From assembly GCA_947259975.1 (NCBI GenBank), contig CAMYOD010000078.1, positions 62,001 to 126,000 of the forward strand: a stretch of DNA of 64,000 bases. Direction: 5' to 3'. Positions 25,942 through 35,733 of this stretch are shown one piece after another; within the stretch, counting starts at the first letter, position 1; the number at the start of each line of letters is the position of its first letter. The translations under genes and the position numbers were made by a program. The notes below the pieces were generated by a model. It saw only the letters and a program-made list of their open reading frames with translations, was not told the DNA's origin and did not search any database. The DNA comes from an uncultured Gammaproteobacteria bacterium (lineage in GTDB: Bacteria > Pseudomonadota > Gammaproteobacteria > HyVt-429).

Positions 25942-27657
25942 ATGGCCACGCCGACCACCGCATTTAATCTCAGCGGCCTCGCTTCGCGCCTGGTGCGCGA
26001 GGGCCTGCTCGATCAGCCGCAGGCGGAGAACCTGCACGATACGGCGCGCAAGAACAACCGCTCCTTCTTCAGCCACCTGGCGGAATCCAAACTGGTCGAA
26101 AGCAGCCTGCTGATTCGCTGCACGGCAGAGGAATTCGGCATGCCGGTGTTCGACATCGCCGCGCTGGACGCGAAACAGGTACCGATCGGACTGGTGGGCG
26201 AGAAGATGCTGCGCAAGCATCGCCTGCTGCCGGTATTCAAGCGCGGCACCAAGCTGTTCGTCGGTATCGCCGACCCCACCAATACGGGTGCCCTGGACGA
26301 GATCAAGTTTCACACCGGTATGGGCGTGGAACCCATCCTGGTCGATCATACCAAGCTCGACAACGCCATCGAGGAAATCCTCAAGACCCAGGAGACGAGC
26401 TTCGATGACCTGGCGGACCAGGGGCTCGAGGATCTGGACATCTCCGCCGAGGATGACGAGGCGGGGGCAGGTGACGAAGACGCCGCGGCGGGGGTGGATA
26501 CCCCCATCGTACGCTTCGTGAACAAGATCATGCTCGACGCCATCACCAAAGAGGCCTCGGACATCCATATAGAACCCTACGAGGAACGCTATCGCGTCCG
26601 TTACCGCATCGACGGTCTGCTGCACGAAGTGGCGGCCCCGCCCCTGGCGCTGGCGGGGCGCATCGCCGCGCGGGTGAAGATCCTCTCGCGGCTCGACATC
26701 GCCGAGCGCCGCGTGCCCCAGGACGGGCGCATGAAAATGCGCCTGTCGAAGAACCGGGCGATCGATTTTCGTGTCAGCACCTTGCCGACCATTTTCGGCG
26801 AGAAGGTCGTCATTCGCATCCTGGATTCCACCGCCGGCCTGGTCGGCATCGAAAACCTGGGCATGGAGCCGCAACAGATCGAGTCGTACGAGCACGCCTT
26901 TACCCGCCCCTACGGCATGATCTTGGTCACCGGCCCCACCGGCAGCGGTAAGACGGTCAGTCTGTACACCGCCCTGGGTTCCCTCAACCAGGAGGGCCGC
27001 AATATTTCCACCGTCGAGGACCCGGTGGAAATTCATATGGCCGGCGTCAACCAGGTCAACATCAACGAACGGGCCGGCCTCACCTTCGCGGCATCCATGC
27101 GCGCGTTTCTACGCCAGGACCCGGACGTCATCATGGTGGGTGAGATTCGCGACCTTGAGACTGCGGATATCGCCATCAAGGCGTCGCAGACCGGTCACCT
27201 GGTGCTGTCGACACTGCATACCAACGATGCGCCGGCGACCCTGACCCGGCTGCTGAATATGGGCGTGGCCCCGTTCAACGTGGCCTCCGCGGTGCACCTG
27301 ATCATGGCGCAACGCCTCGCGCGACGCCTGTGCGGTAACTGCAAACAGGAAGCGGGCATCCCCCCCGAGGCCCTGGAGAAGGCCGGCTACTCCGCCAGCG
27401 AGGCGAAAGAAGTCAAGACCTTCGCGCCGGTCGGCTGCGAGCAATGCACCGACGGCTACAAGGGCCGGGTCGGTATCTTCCAGGTTATGCCCATCTCCGA
27501 GACCATGGGCCGTCTGATCATGGAAGGCTGCAGCCAACACCAGATCGAGGACCAGGCGGCCACCGAGGGCATTCTGAACCTGCGGCAGGCCGGCCTGCTC
27601 AAGGTCAAGGCCGGGGTCACCAGCCTCGAGGAAGTGGAACGAGTCACGAACATTTAA
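25942..27657 (+). CDS. pilB: Type IV pilus assembly ATPase PilB
   Basis: 571-residue cytoplasmic hexameric ATPase that powers pilus extension. An N-terminal MshEN-type domain (about residues 1-150) is followed by the secretion ATPase core: Walker A GPTGSGKT, Asp box DPVEIHMAGVNQVNINERAGLTF, Walker B-type DPDVIMVGEIRD and His box GHLVLSTLHTNDA. A zinc-binding tetracysteine (CGNCKQ and CEQC) lies near the C-terminus, as in PilB and GspE. First of pilB-pilC-pilD-coaE. Confidence 0.96.
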   Translation: MATPTTAFNLSGLASRLVREGLLDQPQAENLHDTARKNNRSFFSHLAESKLVESSLLIRCTAEEFGMPVFDIAALDAKQVPIGLVGEKMLRKHRLLPVFKRGTKLFVGIADPTNTGALDEIKFHTGMGVEPILVDHTKLDNAIEEILKTQETSFDDLADQGLEDLDISAEDDEAGAGDEDAAAGVDTPIVRFVNKIMLDAITKEASDIHIEPYEERYRVRYRIDGLLHEVAAPPLALAGRIAARVKILSRLDIAERRVPQDGRMKMRLSKNRAIDFRVSTLPTIFGEKVVIRILDSTAGLVGIENLGMEPQQIESYEHAFTRPYGMILVTGPTGSGKTVSLYTALGSLNQEGRNISTVEDPVEIHMAGVNQVNINERAGLTFAASMRAFLRQDPDVIMVGEIRDLETADIAIKASQTGHLVLSTLHTNDAPATLTRLLNMGVAPFNVASAVHLIMAQRLARRLCGNCKQEAGIPPEALEKAGYSASEAKEVKTFAPVGCEQCTDGYKGRVGIFQVMPISETMGRLIMEGCSQHQIEDQAATEGILNLRQAGLLKVKAGVTSLEEVERVTNI

Positions 27658-27661
27658 TGCT

Positions 27662-28879
27662 ATGGCGGAACGCGCAGAAAAACTGATTCCCTTCCTGTGG
27701 GAGGGGGTGGACAAATCGGGACGCAAGACCCGGGGCGAGACCGAGGCGCCGAACGCGGCGACCGTGAACGCGACCCTGCGCCGGCAGGGCATCAAGCCGG
27801 TGAAGGTGCGCCGGCGCAGCAAACCCCTGTTCCAGATGAAGCGCAAGATCAAGTCCAAGGACGTGACCATTGCGACCCGCCAGCTGTCCACCATGATCGC
27901 CGCCGGCATCCCCATCGCCCAATCCTTCGACATCCTGAGCAAGGGCCAGGACAACCCTTCCATGCGCGACATGTTGATCTCGGTGCGTCAGGATGTGGAG
28001 GCCGGCACCAATCTGAGTTCCGCGCTGGGCAAGTTTCCGTTGCACTTCGACGAGCTCTACACCAACCTGGTGGGGGCGGGCGAGCAGTCGGGCACCCTCG
28101 ACGTGCTCATGGACAAGATCGCCGTCTATCACGAGAAGACCGAGGCCCTCAAGAGCAAGATCAAATCCGCGTTGTTCTATCCGGCGGCGGTGATCGTGGT
28201 CGCCATCCTGGTCACCGCGGTGCTCATGATCTTCGTCATCCCGGAATTCGAAAACCTGTTTCACGGTTACGGCGCCGAGCTCCCGGCCCTGACGCAGATG
28301 GTGATCAATCTGTCCAAGTGGTTCCGCGGCAACTGGTGGATACTGCTGGGCGGGATCATCGGCTCCATCGTCTTCCTGGTCTTCACCCACAAACGCTCGG
28401 CACGCATGCGCCACATCATCGATCGCGTGATATTGCGACTGCCGATCGTCGGCGAGATCCTGCGCAAGGCGACCATCGCGCGCTACGCCCGTACCCTCAG
28501 CACCATGTTTGGTGCCGGCGTGCCACTGGTGGACGCCCTTGAATCCGTGGCCGGCGCCTCCGGCAACCGGGTCTATCACGACGGCGTCATGGAAATTCGC
28601 TCCCAGGTCAGCACCGGACAGCAATTGGCCACCTCCATGGAAGCCACCAGCCTGTTCCCCAACATGGTGGTGCAGATGGTGTCCATCGGCGAGGAGTCCG
28701 GCGAGCTCGAACTCATGCTCGCCAAGGTGGCGGATTTCTATGAACAGGAAGTGGATGACGCGGTGGCCGCCATGAGCAGTCTGATTGAGCCGCTCATTAT
28801 GATCTTCCTCGGCGTGGTCATCGGCGGACTGGTGGTTGCCATGTACCTGCCGATCTTCAAGATGGCGTCCGTCGTATAA
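27662..28879 (+). CDS. pilC: Type IV pilus inner-membrane platform protein PilC
   Basis: 405 residues with two repeated GspF domains, each ending in hydrophobic helices (SALFYPAAVIVVAILVTAVLMIFVIPEF; WWILLGGIIGSIVFLVF; LIEPLIMIFLGVVIGGLVVAMYLPIF). Typical strings are QLSTMIAAGIPIAQSF and YARTLSTMFGAGVPLVDAL, one in each repeat. It links the PilB motor to the pilus base. Four bases after pilB, so co-expressed. Confidence 0.95.
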   Translation: MAERAEKLIPFLWEGVDKSGRKTRGETEAPNAATVNATLRRQGIKPVKVRRRSKPLFQMKRKIKSKDVTIATRQLSTMIAAGIPIAQSFDILSKGQDNPSMRDMLISVRQDVEAGTNLSSALGKFPLHFDELYTNLVGAGEQSGTLDVLMDKIAVYHEKTEALKSKIKSALFYPAAVIVVAILVTAVLMIFVIPEFENLFHGYGAELPALTQMVINLSKWFRGNWWILLGGIIGSIVFLVFTHKRSARMRHIIDRVILRLPIVGEILRKATIARYARTLSTMFGAGVPLVDALESVAGASGNRVYHDGVMEIRSQVSTGQQLATSMEATSLFPNMVVQMVSIGEESGELELMLAKVADFYEQEVDDAVAAMSSLIEPLIMIFLGVVIGGLVVAMYLPIFKMASVV

Positions 28880-28884
28880 GCCAC

Positions 28885-29754
28885 TTGACCGAACTCCTGG
28901 CTGCATCCCCCGCGCTCTATCTGACCGCCGTCGGCGTACTCGGTTTGCTGCTCGGCAGCTTTCTGAACGTAGTCATCCTGCGTCTGCCCGCCCTCCTCGA
29001 CTACACCTGGAAGAGCCAGTGCCGGGAACTGGGCGAGACCACCGGCGCGCCCCTGGAAGCACCCCCGGGCATCGTCCGGCCCCGCTCCCATTGCACAAAG
29101 TGCGGCCATGAGATCACCGCCCTGGAAAATATCCCCGTGCTCAGTTTTCTATGGCTGCGCGGCCGCTGTTCCGCCTGCGGCAGCAGGATCTCCTGGCGCT
29201 ACCCGCTGGTCGAGCTGCTGACTGCGGCGGCGTCGGTCACCGTGGCCTGGAAGCTCGGTTTCACGGTCCAGGCCGCCGCCGCCCTGGGGCTGACCTGGGC
29301 ACTCATCGCGGCGGCGGTGATCGATCTGGACCATCAGATCCTGCCGGACAACATCACCCTGCCGGTGTTATGGGCGGGGCTGCTGCTGAATGTGTTCGAC
29401 ACCTACACCGACCTCGCTTCCGCGGTCCTCGGTGCGGCGGCGGGTTACCTGTCCCTGTGGCTGGTCTATCACGGCTTTCGTCTACTCACCGGCAAGGAAG
29501 GCATGGGCTTCGGGGATTTCAAACTGTTCGGCCTGTTTGGCGCCTGGCTGGGCTGGCAGTTCTTGCCGCTGATCATTCTCCTGGCTTCGGTCAGCGGCGC
29601 CATCCTGGGCGTGCTCGCCATGCTCGTTTTGCGCCGCGATCGCAGCGTGCCCATCCCCTTCGGGCCGTTCCTGGCGCTCGCCGGCTGGATCGCCCTGCTG
29701 TGGGGCGAGGAGATCATCGGCGGCTACCTGCGCATGGCGGGACTGCCCGGCTAA
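28885..29754 (+). CDS. pilD: Prepilin peptidase / N-methyltransferase PilD
   Basis: 289-residue polytopic aspartyl protease that removes prepilin leaders and methylates the new N-terminus. The cytoplasmic loop has the two C-X2-C pairs (CTKCGHEI; CSACGSRI). The catalytic aspartates are in VIDLDHQILPD and GFGDFKLFGLFGAWLG. TTG at 28885 is the start, five bases after the pilC stop, giving MTELLAASPALYLTAVGVLG. Its substrates include the three pilins encoded upstream. Confidence 0.95.
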   Translation: MTELLAASPALYLTAVGVLGLLLGSFLNVVILRLPALLDYTWKSQCRELGETTGAPLEAPPGIVRPRSHCTKCGHEITALENIPVLSFLWLRGRCSACGSRISWRYPLVELLTAAASVTVAWKLGFTVQAAAALGLTWALIAAAVIDLDHQILPDNITLPVLWAGLLLNVFDTYTDLASAVLGAAAGYLSLWLVYHGFRLLTGKEGMGFGDFKLFGLFGAWLGWQFLPLIILLASVSGAILGVLAMLVLRRDRSVPIPFGPFLALAGWIALLWGEEIIGGYLRMAGLPG

Positions 29755-29760
29755 CCAGCC

Positions 29761-30375
29761 ATGGCCGCGCGCAGCTTCAGGGTCGGTCTGACCGGTGGCA
29801 TCGGTAGCGGCAAGTCCCTGGTCACGGCGCAATTTGCCGCCCTCGGCGTACCCGTCATCGATGCGGACCAGATCGCCCGCGAACTCACCGAACCAGACAC
29901 CGCGGCCTACGAAGAAATCGTCACCGGCTTCGGTCGCGGCGTACTCGACGAACACGGACGCATCGATCGGCGGCGCTTGCGGGCGGCGGTGTTCGACCAT
30001 GCCACCGACCGGGAACGCCTGGAGGCAATCCTGCACCCGCGCATCCGTGCGGAGATGGAACGGCGCGCGCAGACGGTCGATGCACCCTACTGCGTGCTGG
30101 TGATTCCCCTGCTTGCCGAAACCGGCCAGGCGGATATGGTGGATCGGGTGCTGGTCGTCGACGCGGATGACGAACGGCGCCTGCGCTGGCTCACCGCCCG
30201 GGATGACAGCAGCGAAGTACAAATACGTAAGATCATGGCCGCGCAGGCAAGCCGGGAAGACCGCCTCGCCATCGCCGATGACTGCATTCAAAACGATCAG
30301 GATATCGCCCACCTGGCGACCGAGGTACAGCGCCTGCATGCGCAGTATCTGCGCCTGGCGGCACAAGACGATTAA
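29761..30375 (+). CDS. coaE: Dephospho-CoA kinase
   Basis: 204 residues. Final step of coenzyme A synthesis, phosphorylating the ribose 3'-OH. The P-loop is GGIGSGKS near residue 13, followed by VIDADQIARELTEP; later DRERLEAILHPRIRAEM and IPLLAETG match the family. Six bases after pilD, the common gammaproteobacterial arrangement. The yacG and zapD genes that often follow are absent; a hairpin element fills the gap instead. Confidence 0.95.
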   Translation: MAARSFRVGLTGGIGSGKSLVTAQFAALGVPVIDADQIARELTEPDTAAYEEIVTGFGRGVLDEHGRIDRRRLRAAVFDHATDRERLEAILHPRIRAEMERRAQTVDAPYCVLVIPLLAETGQADMVDRVLVVDADDERRLRWLTARDDSSEVQIRKIMAAQASREDRLAIADDCIQNDQDIAHLATEVQRLHAQYLRLAAQDD

Positions 30376-30416
30376 GCAAGCGCGTTAATCGCCATCCGCA
30401 TTCACAAAGATCGCGA

Positions 30417-30659
30417 GTGGCTCAATTTACCTCTCGCGTTGGCTGGACACCCGCCAAGCGTCGTCCGGCCTGACAAATATGGGGTCGGAGTGAATTTTCC
30501 ATCCGCAGTACACAATAGATATCCAAGATTTCTGGCAAACTTCACTCCGACCCCATATTTGGAGCGCACGGCCGCGATTCGAGCGCTACAGGGAAGTAGC
30601 GCGAGATTAAGCTGGGCGGGTGGCCAGGCGGCGCGAGACCAATGGGCAAATGGAGCCAC
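30417..30659. repeat. Long-arm hairpin element, copy 4 (degenerate, enlarged)
   Basis: Imperfect inverted arms at about 30417-30459 and 30611-30659 pair with several mismatches and small gaps. The inner right half (30569-30610) holds GGCCGCGATTCGAGCGCTACAGGGAAGTA, recognisable as the shared core. The inner loop carries an 88 bp inverted-repeat element. The element fills almost the whole gap between convergent coaE and the Nudix gene, and its right arm ends at the Nudix stop codon. Confidence 0.7.
30474..30561. mobile_element. MITE-like element with GGGGTCGGAGTG termini, copy 2
   Basis: Exact 21-base terminal inverted repeats (30474-30494 and 30541-30561) built on ATATGGGGTCGGAGTGAA, enclosing 46 AT-rich bases. 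The termini match copy 1 at 6418-6503; the interiors do not obviously match. Like copy 1, it is nested in the inner loop of a long-arm hairpin element. Confidence 0.72.
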
Positions 30660-31618
30660 TACCCAAAGATCCGATTCATTGAGACGGCCTCCCACACGGC
30701 GCTCAACAACGCCACCCCCTGCCCCCCATGGCCTTGTGCCGTGGTCACATCCGCGGCCGCGAGCCCGCCGAGGGCATAGACCGGCACACTCGCGGCGGCG
30801 GTAAGTTCCGCGAACCCCTGCCACCCCAGGGTGTCGGCCCCCGGGTGCGAGGTGGTGGCCTGTACCGGTGACAGTACGACGAAGTCTGCACCGATTGCTT
30901 CGGCGCGCGCCAATTCGGCCGCGTCGTGCACCGACGCGGCGACCCAGCGATCGCGGCCCAAGGGTCGCTGCCTGGTGGCGGCGAGACGCTGGCCATTGAG
31001 ATGCACGCCGTCGGCATTGAGCAGCTCGACCAGTTCGGGTTCTGCATTCAGGATGACCCGCGCGCCACAGGCGTGACATTGCCCGATGACGCGGCGGGCG
31101 AAGCCACGGTACTCGTCGGCCCGCATCTGCGGCTCGCGCACCTGCACCAGGCGTATGCCGGCGCGCAGTGCCTCGGTCAGGCGCGCCAGGGTCGCGGCGA
31201 CACCGTAGCGCCCGGCGGCGGTGATCAAATACAGCGGCGGCAGCCGCAGGGCGGTAAGGATCGGCCCGTTGGCTTCGAGCAGGTCGTAGCCGGCGACCGC
31301 ATCCGGCCGCACCCAGGCGAGCGCCTGGCCTTCCCGCGACCACGGCGTGTTGGCAAACCGTTCCACGTTCCAGACGTGCAGATGAACCTGGGCATGGGCG
31401 TAGCGGTGGTGAATCTGAATCAACGGTCGCGCACGCCGGGTCTCGATACCCAACTCCTCGTGCAGCTCGCGTCGTAACGCATCCAGGGGGGTCTCACCGC
31501 TATGAATCTTGCCACCGGGAAACTCCCATTGCCCGGCGCAGGGTTTGCCCGCCGGCCGCTGCGCCAACAGCACCCGGCCCTGAGTATCGTGCAGAACGCC
31601 GGCGGCGGCCTGCACCAC
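30659..31618 (-). CDS. Nudix hydrolase fused to a thiamine-phosphate-synthase-like domain
   Basis: About 319 residues. The N-terminal MutT-like domain has the Nudix box GGKIHSGETPLDALRRELHEELG, preceded by RPAGKPCAGQWEFP; it would clean oxidised nucleotides such as 8-oxo-dGTP. The C-terminal half is a ThiE-like barrel (LYLITAAGRYG, GIRLVQVREPQMRADEYRGFAR, ADFVVLSPVQATTSHPGA). This fusion sits near secA in many Gammaproteobacteria, where the barrel's role is unproven. The start is uncertain: GTG at 31618, just after the argJ stop, gives the usual length; ATG at 31660 would overlap argJ. Confidence 0.85.
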   Translation of the reverse strand: MVQAAAGVLHDTQGRVLLAQRPAGKPCAGQWEFPGGKIHSGETPLDALRRELHEELGIETRRARPLIQIHHRYAHAQVHLHVWNVERFANTPWSREGQALAWVRPDAVAGYDLLEANGPILTALRLPPLYLITAAGRYGVAATLARLTEALRAGIRLVQVREPQMRADEYRGFARRVIGQCHACGARVILNAEPELVELLNADGVHLNGQRLAATRQRPLGRDRWVAASVHDAAELARAEAIGADFVVLSPVQATTSHPGADTLGWQGFAELTAAASVPVYALGGLAAADVTTAQGHGGQGVALLSAVWEAVSMNRIFG

Positions 31619-31622
31619 CGTC

Positions 31623-32843
31623 TCAGCTACGGTATTCGGCGTTGATTCGCACGTAGTCATAGGAGAGGTCGCAGGTATACACCGTGGCGCCATGCTCACC
31701 CATGCCCAGGTCGATGCGGATTGTGATATCGGCCGCGTCCATCACTGCCTGGCCCTGGTCCTCGCGGTACTCGGGGTCCAATGCCCCGGCGGCGGCCACG
31801 CGTACGTCGCCGAGGTAGATCTGCACCCGCGCGATATCCAGCGCCGCCACCCGGGCGCGGCCCACCGCCGCGAGTATGCGACCCCAGTTCGGATCACTCG
31901 CAAACGCGGCGGTCTTGACCAGCGGCGAGTGCGCCACCGTATAGGCTACCTCCAGGCAATCTGCCTCACTGGCACCGCCGGACACCTCGATGGCAATAAA
32001 CTTGGTCGCGCCTTCCGCGTCGCGCACGATGGCATGGGCCAGTTCCTGGCACACCTCGGCGACCGCGCCGGCCAGGGTCGCATAGGCTTCGCCCTCTGCG
32101 GTCTCGATCGGCGCCATGGCGGCCCGTCCGCTTGCCAGCAACATGCATGCATCGTTGGTGGAAGTATCGCCGTCCACCGTGATGCGATTAAACGACGCGT
32201 CCGCCGCGGCGGCGAGCATGTGCTGCAGAATGTCCCGCTGCACCGGCGCGTCGGTGGCGACAAAACCGAGCAGGGTCGCCATGTCCGGCCGTATCATGCC
32301 CGCACCTTTGGCGATGCCGGTGACCGTCACGGTCACGCCGTCGATCTGCACCTGACGCGATGCCGCCTTGGCCGCCGTGTCGGTGGTCATGATGGCCTGT
32401 GCCGCCTGCCACCACCCGTCCTCACTCAATGCGCCGACGCAGTCCGCGAGCCCGGCGATCAGGCGCTCGACCGCCAGGGGTTCACCGATCACGCCGGTGG
32501 AAAACGGCAGCACTGCATTGGCCGGACAGGCCAACTTTTCGCCCAGGGCCTCACAGCAGGCCAGCGCATCCGCATGGCCCTGGGCACCGGTGCCCGCATT
32601 GGCGTTACCCGCGTTGATGAGCAGGGCCCGCGGCCGAGTCTGTGCGAGGTGATCGACGGCGATCTCCACCGGTGCGGCGCGGAAGCGGTTGCGCGTAAAC
32701 ACGCCGGCAACCTCGGTGCCCGCGTCACAGGCGATGATGGCGAGATCCGGCCGGTCCTTATAGCGGATACCCGCGGCGACTGCGGCGAGACGCACGCCGG
32801 GCACGGCGAACAGTGTCGGCGTTGGCGGATGAACGTCAGTCAT
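31623..32843 (-). CDS. argJ: Bifunctional ornithine acetyltransferase / N-acetylglutamate synthase
   Basis: 406 residues. Recycles acetyl groups from N-acetylornithine to glutamate in the cyclic arginine pathway. The self-cleavage site and nucleophilic Thr lie in KGAGMIRPDMATLLGF; substrate residues are in DGDTSTNDACMLLASG and in the C-terminal end. The ATG at 32843 matches the family start. It lies between secA and the Nudix fusion on the same strand. Confidence 0.95.
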   Translation of the reverse strand: MTDVHPPTPTLFAVPGVRLAAVAAGIRYKDRPDLAIIACDAGTEVAGVFTRNRFRAAPVEIAVDHLAQTRPRALLINAGNANAGTGAQGHADALACCEALGEKLACPANAVLPFSTGVIGEPLAVERLIAGLADCVGALSEDGWWQAAQAIMTTDTAAKAASRQVQIDGVTVTVTGIAKGAGMIRPDMATLLGFVATDAPVQRDILQHMLAAAADASFNRITVDGDTSTNDACMLLASGRAAMAPIETAEGEAYATLAGAVAEVCQELAHAIVRDAEGATKFIAIEVSGGASEADCLEVAYTVAHSPLVKTAAFASDPNWGRILAAVGRARVAALDIARVQIYLGDVRVAAAGALDPEYREDQGQAVMDAADITIRIDLGMGEHGATVYTCDLSYDYVRINAEYRS

Positions 32844-32943
32844 GATGCAACAGCAGGCAAACGAAAGTGGATTCGCCGTGAGGATAGCATCGGCGGCGCG
32901 CAAACGCGCGAATGAATTACGACCGGCTGGCCCGGCCGCGGCG

Positions 32944-35670
32944 TCAGGTCAGGCGACCGTGACAGTGTTTGTATTTCTTGCCGGACCCGCAGGGACAGGG
33001 TTCATTACGGCCGACCTTGCGCTCAGTGCGCACGAAGGTCTCGACGTGGGCCGCCTCGGACGGCGGCGGAGCCGGCGCCATCCCCTCGGCCGGCGCCTGG
33101 GCCTGAGCTGCGGCCTGATCAGCGTCCGGATGCTGGAATTGCATGGGCACGCTGGGGCGGCGCTGCGCTTCCAGGGCCGCGACGTCTTCCTGGGGCTGGA
33201 TCTGGACCCGGGACAGGATAGTGACTACGTCATGCTTAATCCGGTCCAGCATGTCCGCGAACATCAGAAACGCCTCGCGCTTGTATTCCTGTTTCGGATT
33301 CTTCTGCGCCATGCTGCGCAGGCCGATACCCTGGCGTAGATGATCCATACCGGCGAGGTGGTCCTTCCACTGCGTATCCAGCACCTCGAGCATGATGCGC
33401 TTTTCGAGATAACGCACGAACTCCGGATCGACATCGTGCAGTTTGTCTTTGTAGGCCTGCTCCACGGCTTCGAGGATGCGCTCACGCAAGGTCTCCTCGT
33501 GCAGCGAATGGTCCTTTTCGAGCCATTCATTCACATCCAGTTTCAGTCCGAATTCGCCCTCGAGGCTCTTCTCCAGCCCGGCCACATCCCACTGCTCCTC
33601 GAGACTGCCGGGCGGAACGCTCTGCGAGACAACGTTGTTGACCACCTCGCGGCGCATCTCGGACACACTCGCCGCCACGTCTTCCTCCGCCATCAGGCCT
33701 GCGCGCTCGTCGTAGATGACCTTACGTTGATCGTTGGCGACGTCGTCGTATTCGAGCAATTGCTTGCGAATGTCGAAGTTGCGCCCTTCGACCTTACGCT
33801 GGGCGTTCTCGATGGCCTTGGTCACCCAACGATGTTCGATGGCCTCACCCTCTTCCATCCCCAGACGCTGCATCAGTGCCGACAGGCGATGGGAACCGAA
33901 GATACGCATCAGGTTGTCTTCCAGGGACAGATAAAACCGACTCGAGCCCGGGTCGCCCTGGCGTCCGGAACGTCCGCGCAACTGGTTGTCGATACGTCGC
34001 GACTCGTGCCGCTCGGTGCCCACCACATGCAGCCCACCGGCGGCAACGACCTGCTGGTGGCGCTCTTGCCAATCCTTACGCACGGCCTCCTGCGCGGCCG
34101 CATCCGTCACTTCGGCCAGTTCCGCCTCGAGATTGCCGCCCAGGACGATATCGGTGCCGCGACCGGCCATATTGGTCGCGATGGTGACCGCGCCGGGGCC
34201 ACCCGCCTGCGCCACAATCTGCGCCTCGCGCTCGTGCTGCTTGGCGTTGAGCACCTCATGCGCAACCCCGTGCTTGCGCAGCAGGCCGGACAGATGCTCG
34301 GAGGTTTCGATCGAGGTCGTGCCGACCAGCACTGGCTGCCCGCGTTCATGACAGTCGCGGATATCCTCGGCAACGGCGGCGAATTTCTCCTCCGCGGTGC
34401 GATAGATCTGATCCGGCATGTCGTCGCGCACCATGGCTCGGTGCGTGGGTGCGACGATGACTTCGAGACCGTAGATCTGCTGAAACTCGAATGCCTCGGT
34501 GTCGGCCGTGCCGGTCATCCCGCCAAGCTTGTCGTACAAGCGGAAGAAATTCTGAAAGGTGATGGATGCCAGCGTCTGATTTTCCTGCTGGATGCGCACA
34601 CCTTCCTTGGCCTCGACTGCCTGATGCAGGCCCTCCGACCAGCGGCGCCCGGGCATCATGCGACCGGTAAACTCATCGACGATGATGACTTCATTGTCCT
34701 TGACGATGTAGTCGACCTCGCGCTGAAACAGATTGTGCGCCCGCAGCGCGGCGTTTAGATGATGGAGCAACGAGATATTGGCGACATCGTAAAGGCTGGT
34801 GCCCTCCTTGAGCATGCCCGAACGGGCCAGCAATCCCTCGGACTTCTCGTGCCCCGCCTCGGTCAAATAGACGACCTTATCTTTCTCGTCGACATGGTAG
34901 TCGCCCGGCCCGTCTTCGGTTTCCTGGCGTGTAAGCTGAGGGACGATCTTGTTGATCGCGGGATAGAGATCCGTACTCTCTTCCGCCGGGCCGGAAATGA
35001 TCAACGGCGTACGCGCCTCGTCGATCAGGATCGAATCGACCTCATCGACGATGGCGTAGTGCAGCTCGCCTTGCGCACGATCTTCGGCACTGAATGCGAT
35101 ATTGTCACGTAGATAATCGAAGCCAAATTCATTGTTGGTGCCATAAATGATGTCGCTGGCATAGGCTTCGCGCTTCGTGGCCGGATCCTGGCCGGAGGCG
35201 ATGACGCCTACCCGCATGCCGAGGAATTCGAAGATCTGCCCCATCCACGCCGCATCGCGTCCGGCCAGATAGTCATTGACTGTCACGATATGCACAGAGT
35301 GACCGCTGAGTGCGTTGAGGTAGGCGGGCAACGTCGCCACCAGCGTCTTGCCTTCGCCGGTGCGCATCTCCGCGATCTTGCCCTCGTGCAGGATGATGCC
35401 GCCGAGCAGTTGCACATCGAAATGGCGCATTTCCAGCACCCGCCGCGCCGCCTCGCGCACGACGGCGAACGCCTCCGGTAACAGTGCATCGAGACTCTCG
35501 CCATCGCCGGCCCGTGCACGGAATGCGTCGGTCTTCGCTCTGAGATCGGCGTCGCTGAGTTCCGCGACAGTGGCTTCGAGTGTGTTGATGTGCGCGACGG
35601 TCTTCATCGCGCGCTTGATCAGGCGCTGGTTACGGCTGCCAACAACTTTACGTACGACGTTGGTAAACAT
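32944..35670 (-). CDS. secA: Preprotein translocase ATPase SecA
   Basis: 908-residue motor of the Sec pathway. Walker A is [16 protein letters not shown], the DEAD-like motif is in [20 protein letters not shown], and the second ATPase half has [14 protein letters not shown] and [16 protein letters not shown]. The C-terminal zinc-binding SEC-C tail ([14 protein letters not shown]) binds SecB. No secM-like gene precedes it; an M23 peptidase gene is there instead. Confidence 0.98.
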   Translation of the reverse strand: MFTNVVRKVVGSRNQRLIKRAMKTVAHINTLEATVAELSDADLRAKTDAFRARAGDGESLDALLPEAFAVVREAARRVLEMRHFDVQLLGGIILHEGKIAEMRTGEGKTLVATLPAYLNALSGHSVHIVTVNDYLAGRDAAWMGQIFEFLGMRVGVIASGQDPATKREAYASDIIYGTNNEFGFDYLRDNIAFSAEDRAQGELHYAIVDEVDSILIDEARTPLIISGPAEESTDLYPAINKIVPQLTRQETEDGPGDYHVDEKDKVVYLTEAGHEKSEGLLARSGMLKEGTSLYDVANISLLHHLNAALRAHNLFQREVDYIVKDNEVIIVDEFTGRMMPGRRWSEGLHQAVEAKEGVRIQQENQTLASITFQNFFRLYDKLGGMTGTADTEAFEFQQIYGLEVIVAPTHRAMVRDDMPDQIYRTAEEKFAAVAEDIRDCHERGQPVLVGTTSIETSEHLSGLLRKHGVAHEVLNAKQHEREAQIVAQAGGPGAVTIATNMAGRGTDIVLGGNLEAELAEVTDAAAQEAVRKDWQERHQQVVAAGGLHVVGTERHESRRIDNQLRGRSGRQGDPGSSRFYLSLEDNLMRIFGSHRLSALMQRLGMEEGEAIEHRWVTKAIENAQRKVEGRNFDIRKQLLEYDDVANDQRKVIYDERAGLMAEEDVAASVSEMRREVVNNVVSQSVPPGSLEEQWDVAGLEKSLEGEFGLKLDVNEWLEKDHSLHEETLRERILEAVEQAYKDKLHDVDPEFVRYLEKRIMLEVLDTQWKDHLAGMDHLRQGIGLRSMAQKNPKQEYKREAFLMFADMLDRIKHDVVTILSRVQIQPQEDVAALEAQRRPSVPMQFQHPDADQAAAQAQAPAEGMAPAPPPSEAAHVETFVRTERKVGRNEPCPCGSGKKYKHCHGRLT

Positions 35671-35733
35671 AGGTTTTACGGTTCCCGGTACAGGGAGCCA
35701 CTAACAGAAGCTACGGGGATGTGCGAGTTTACG

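Noticed and set aside
30376-30658. Search for yacG or zapD after coaE
   Set aside because: The gap is filled by repeat elements; no coding frame of either family is present.
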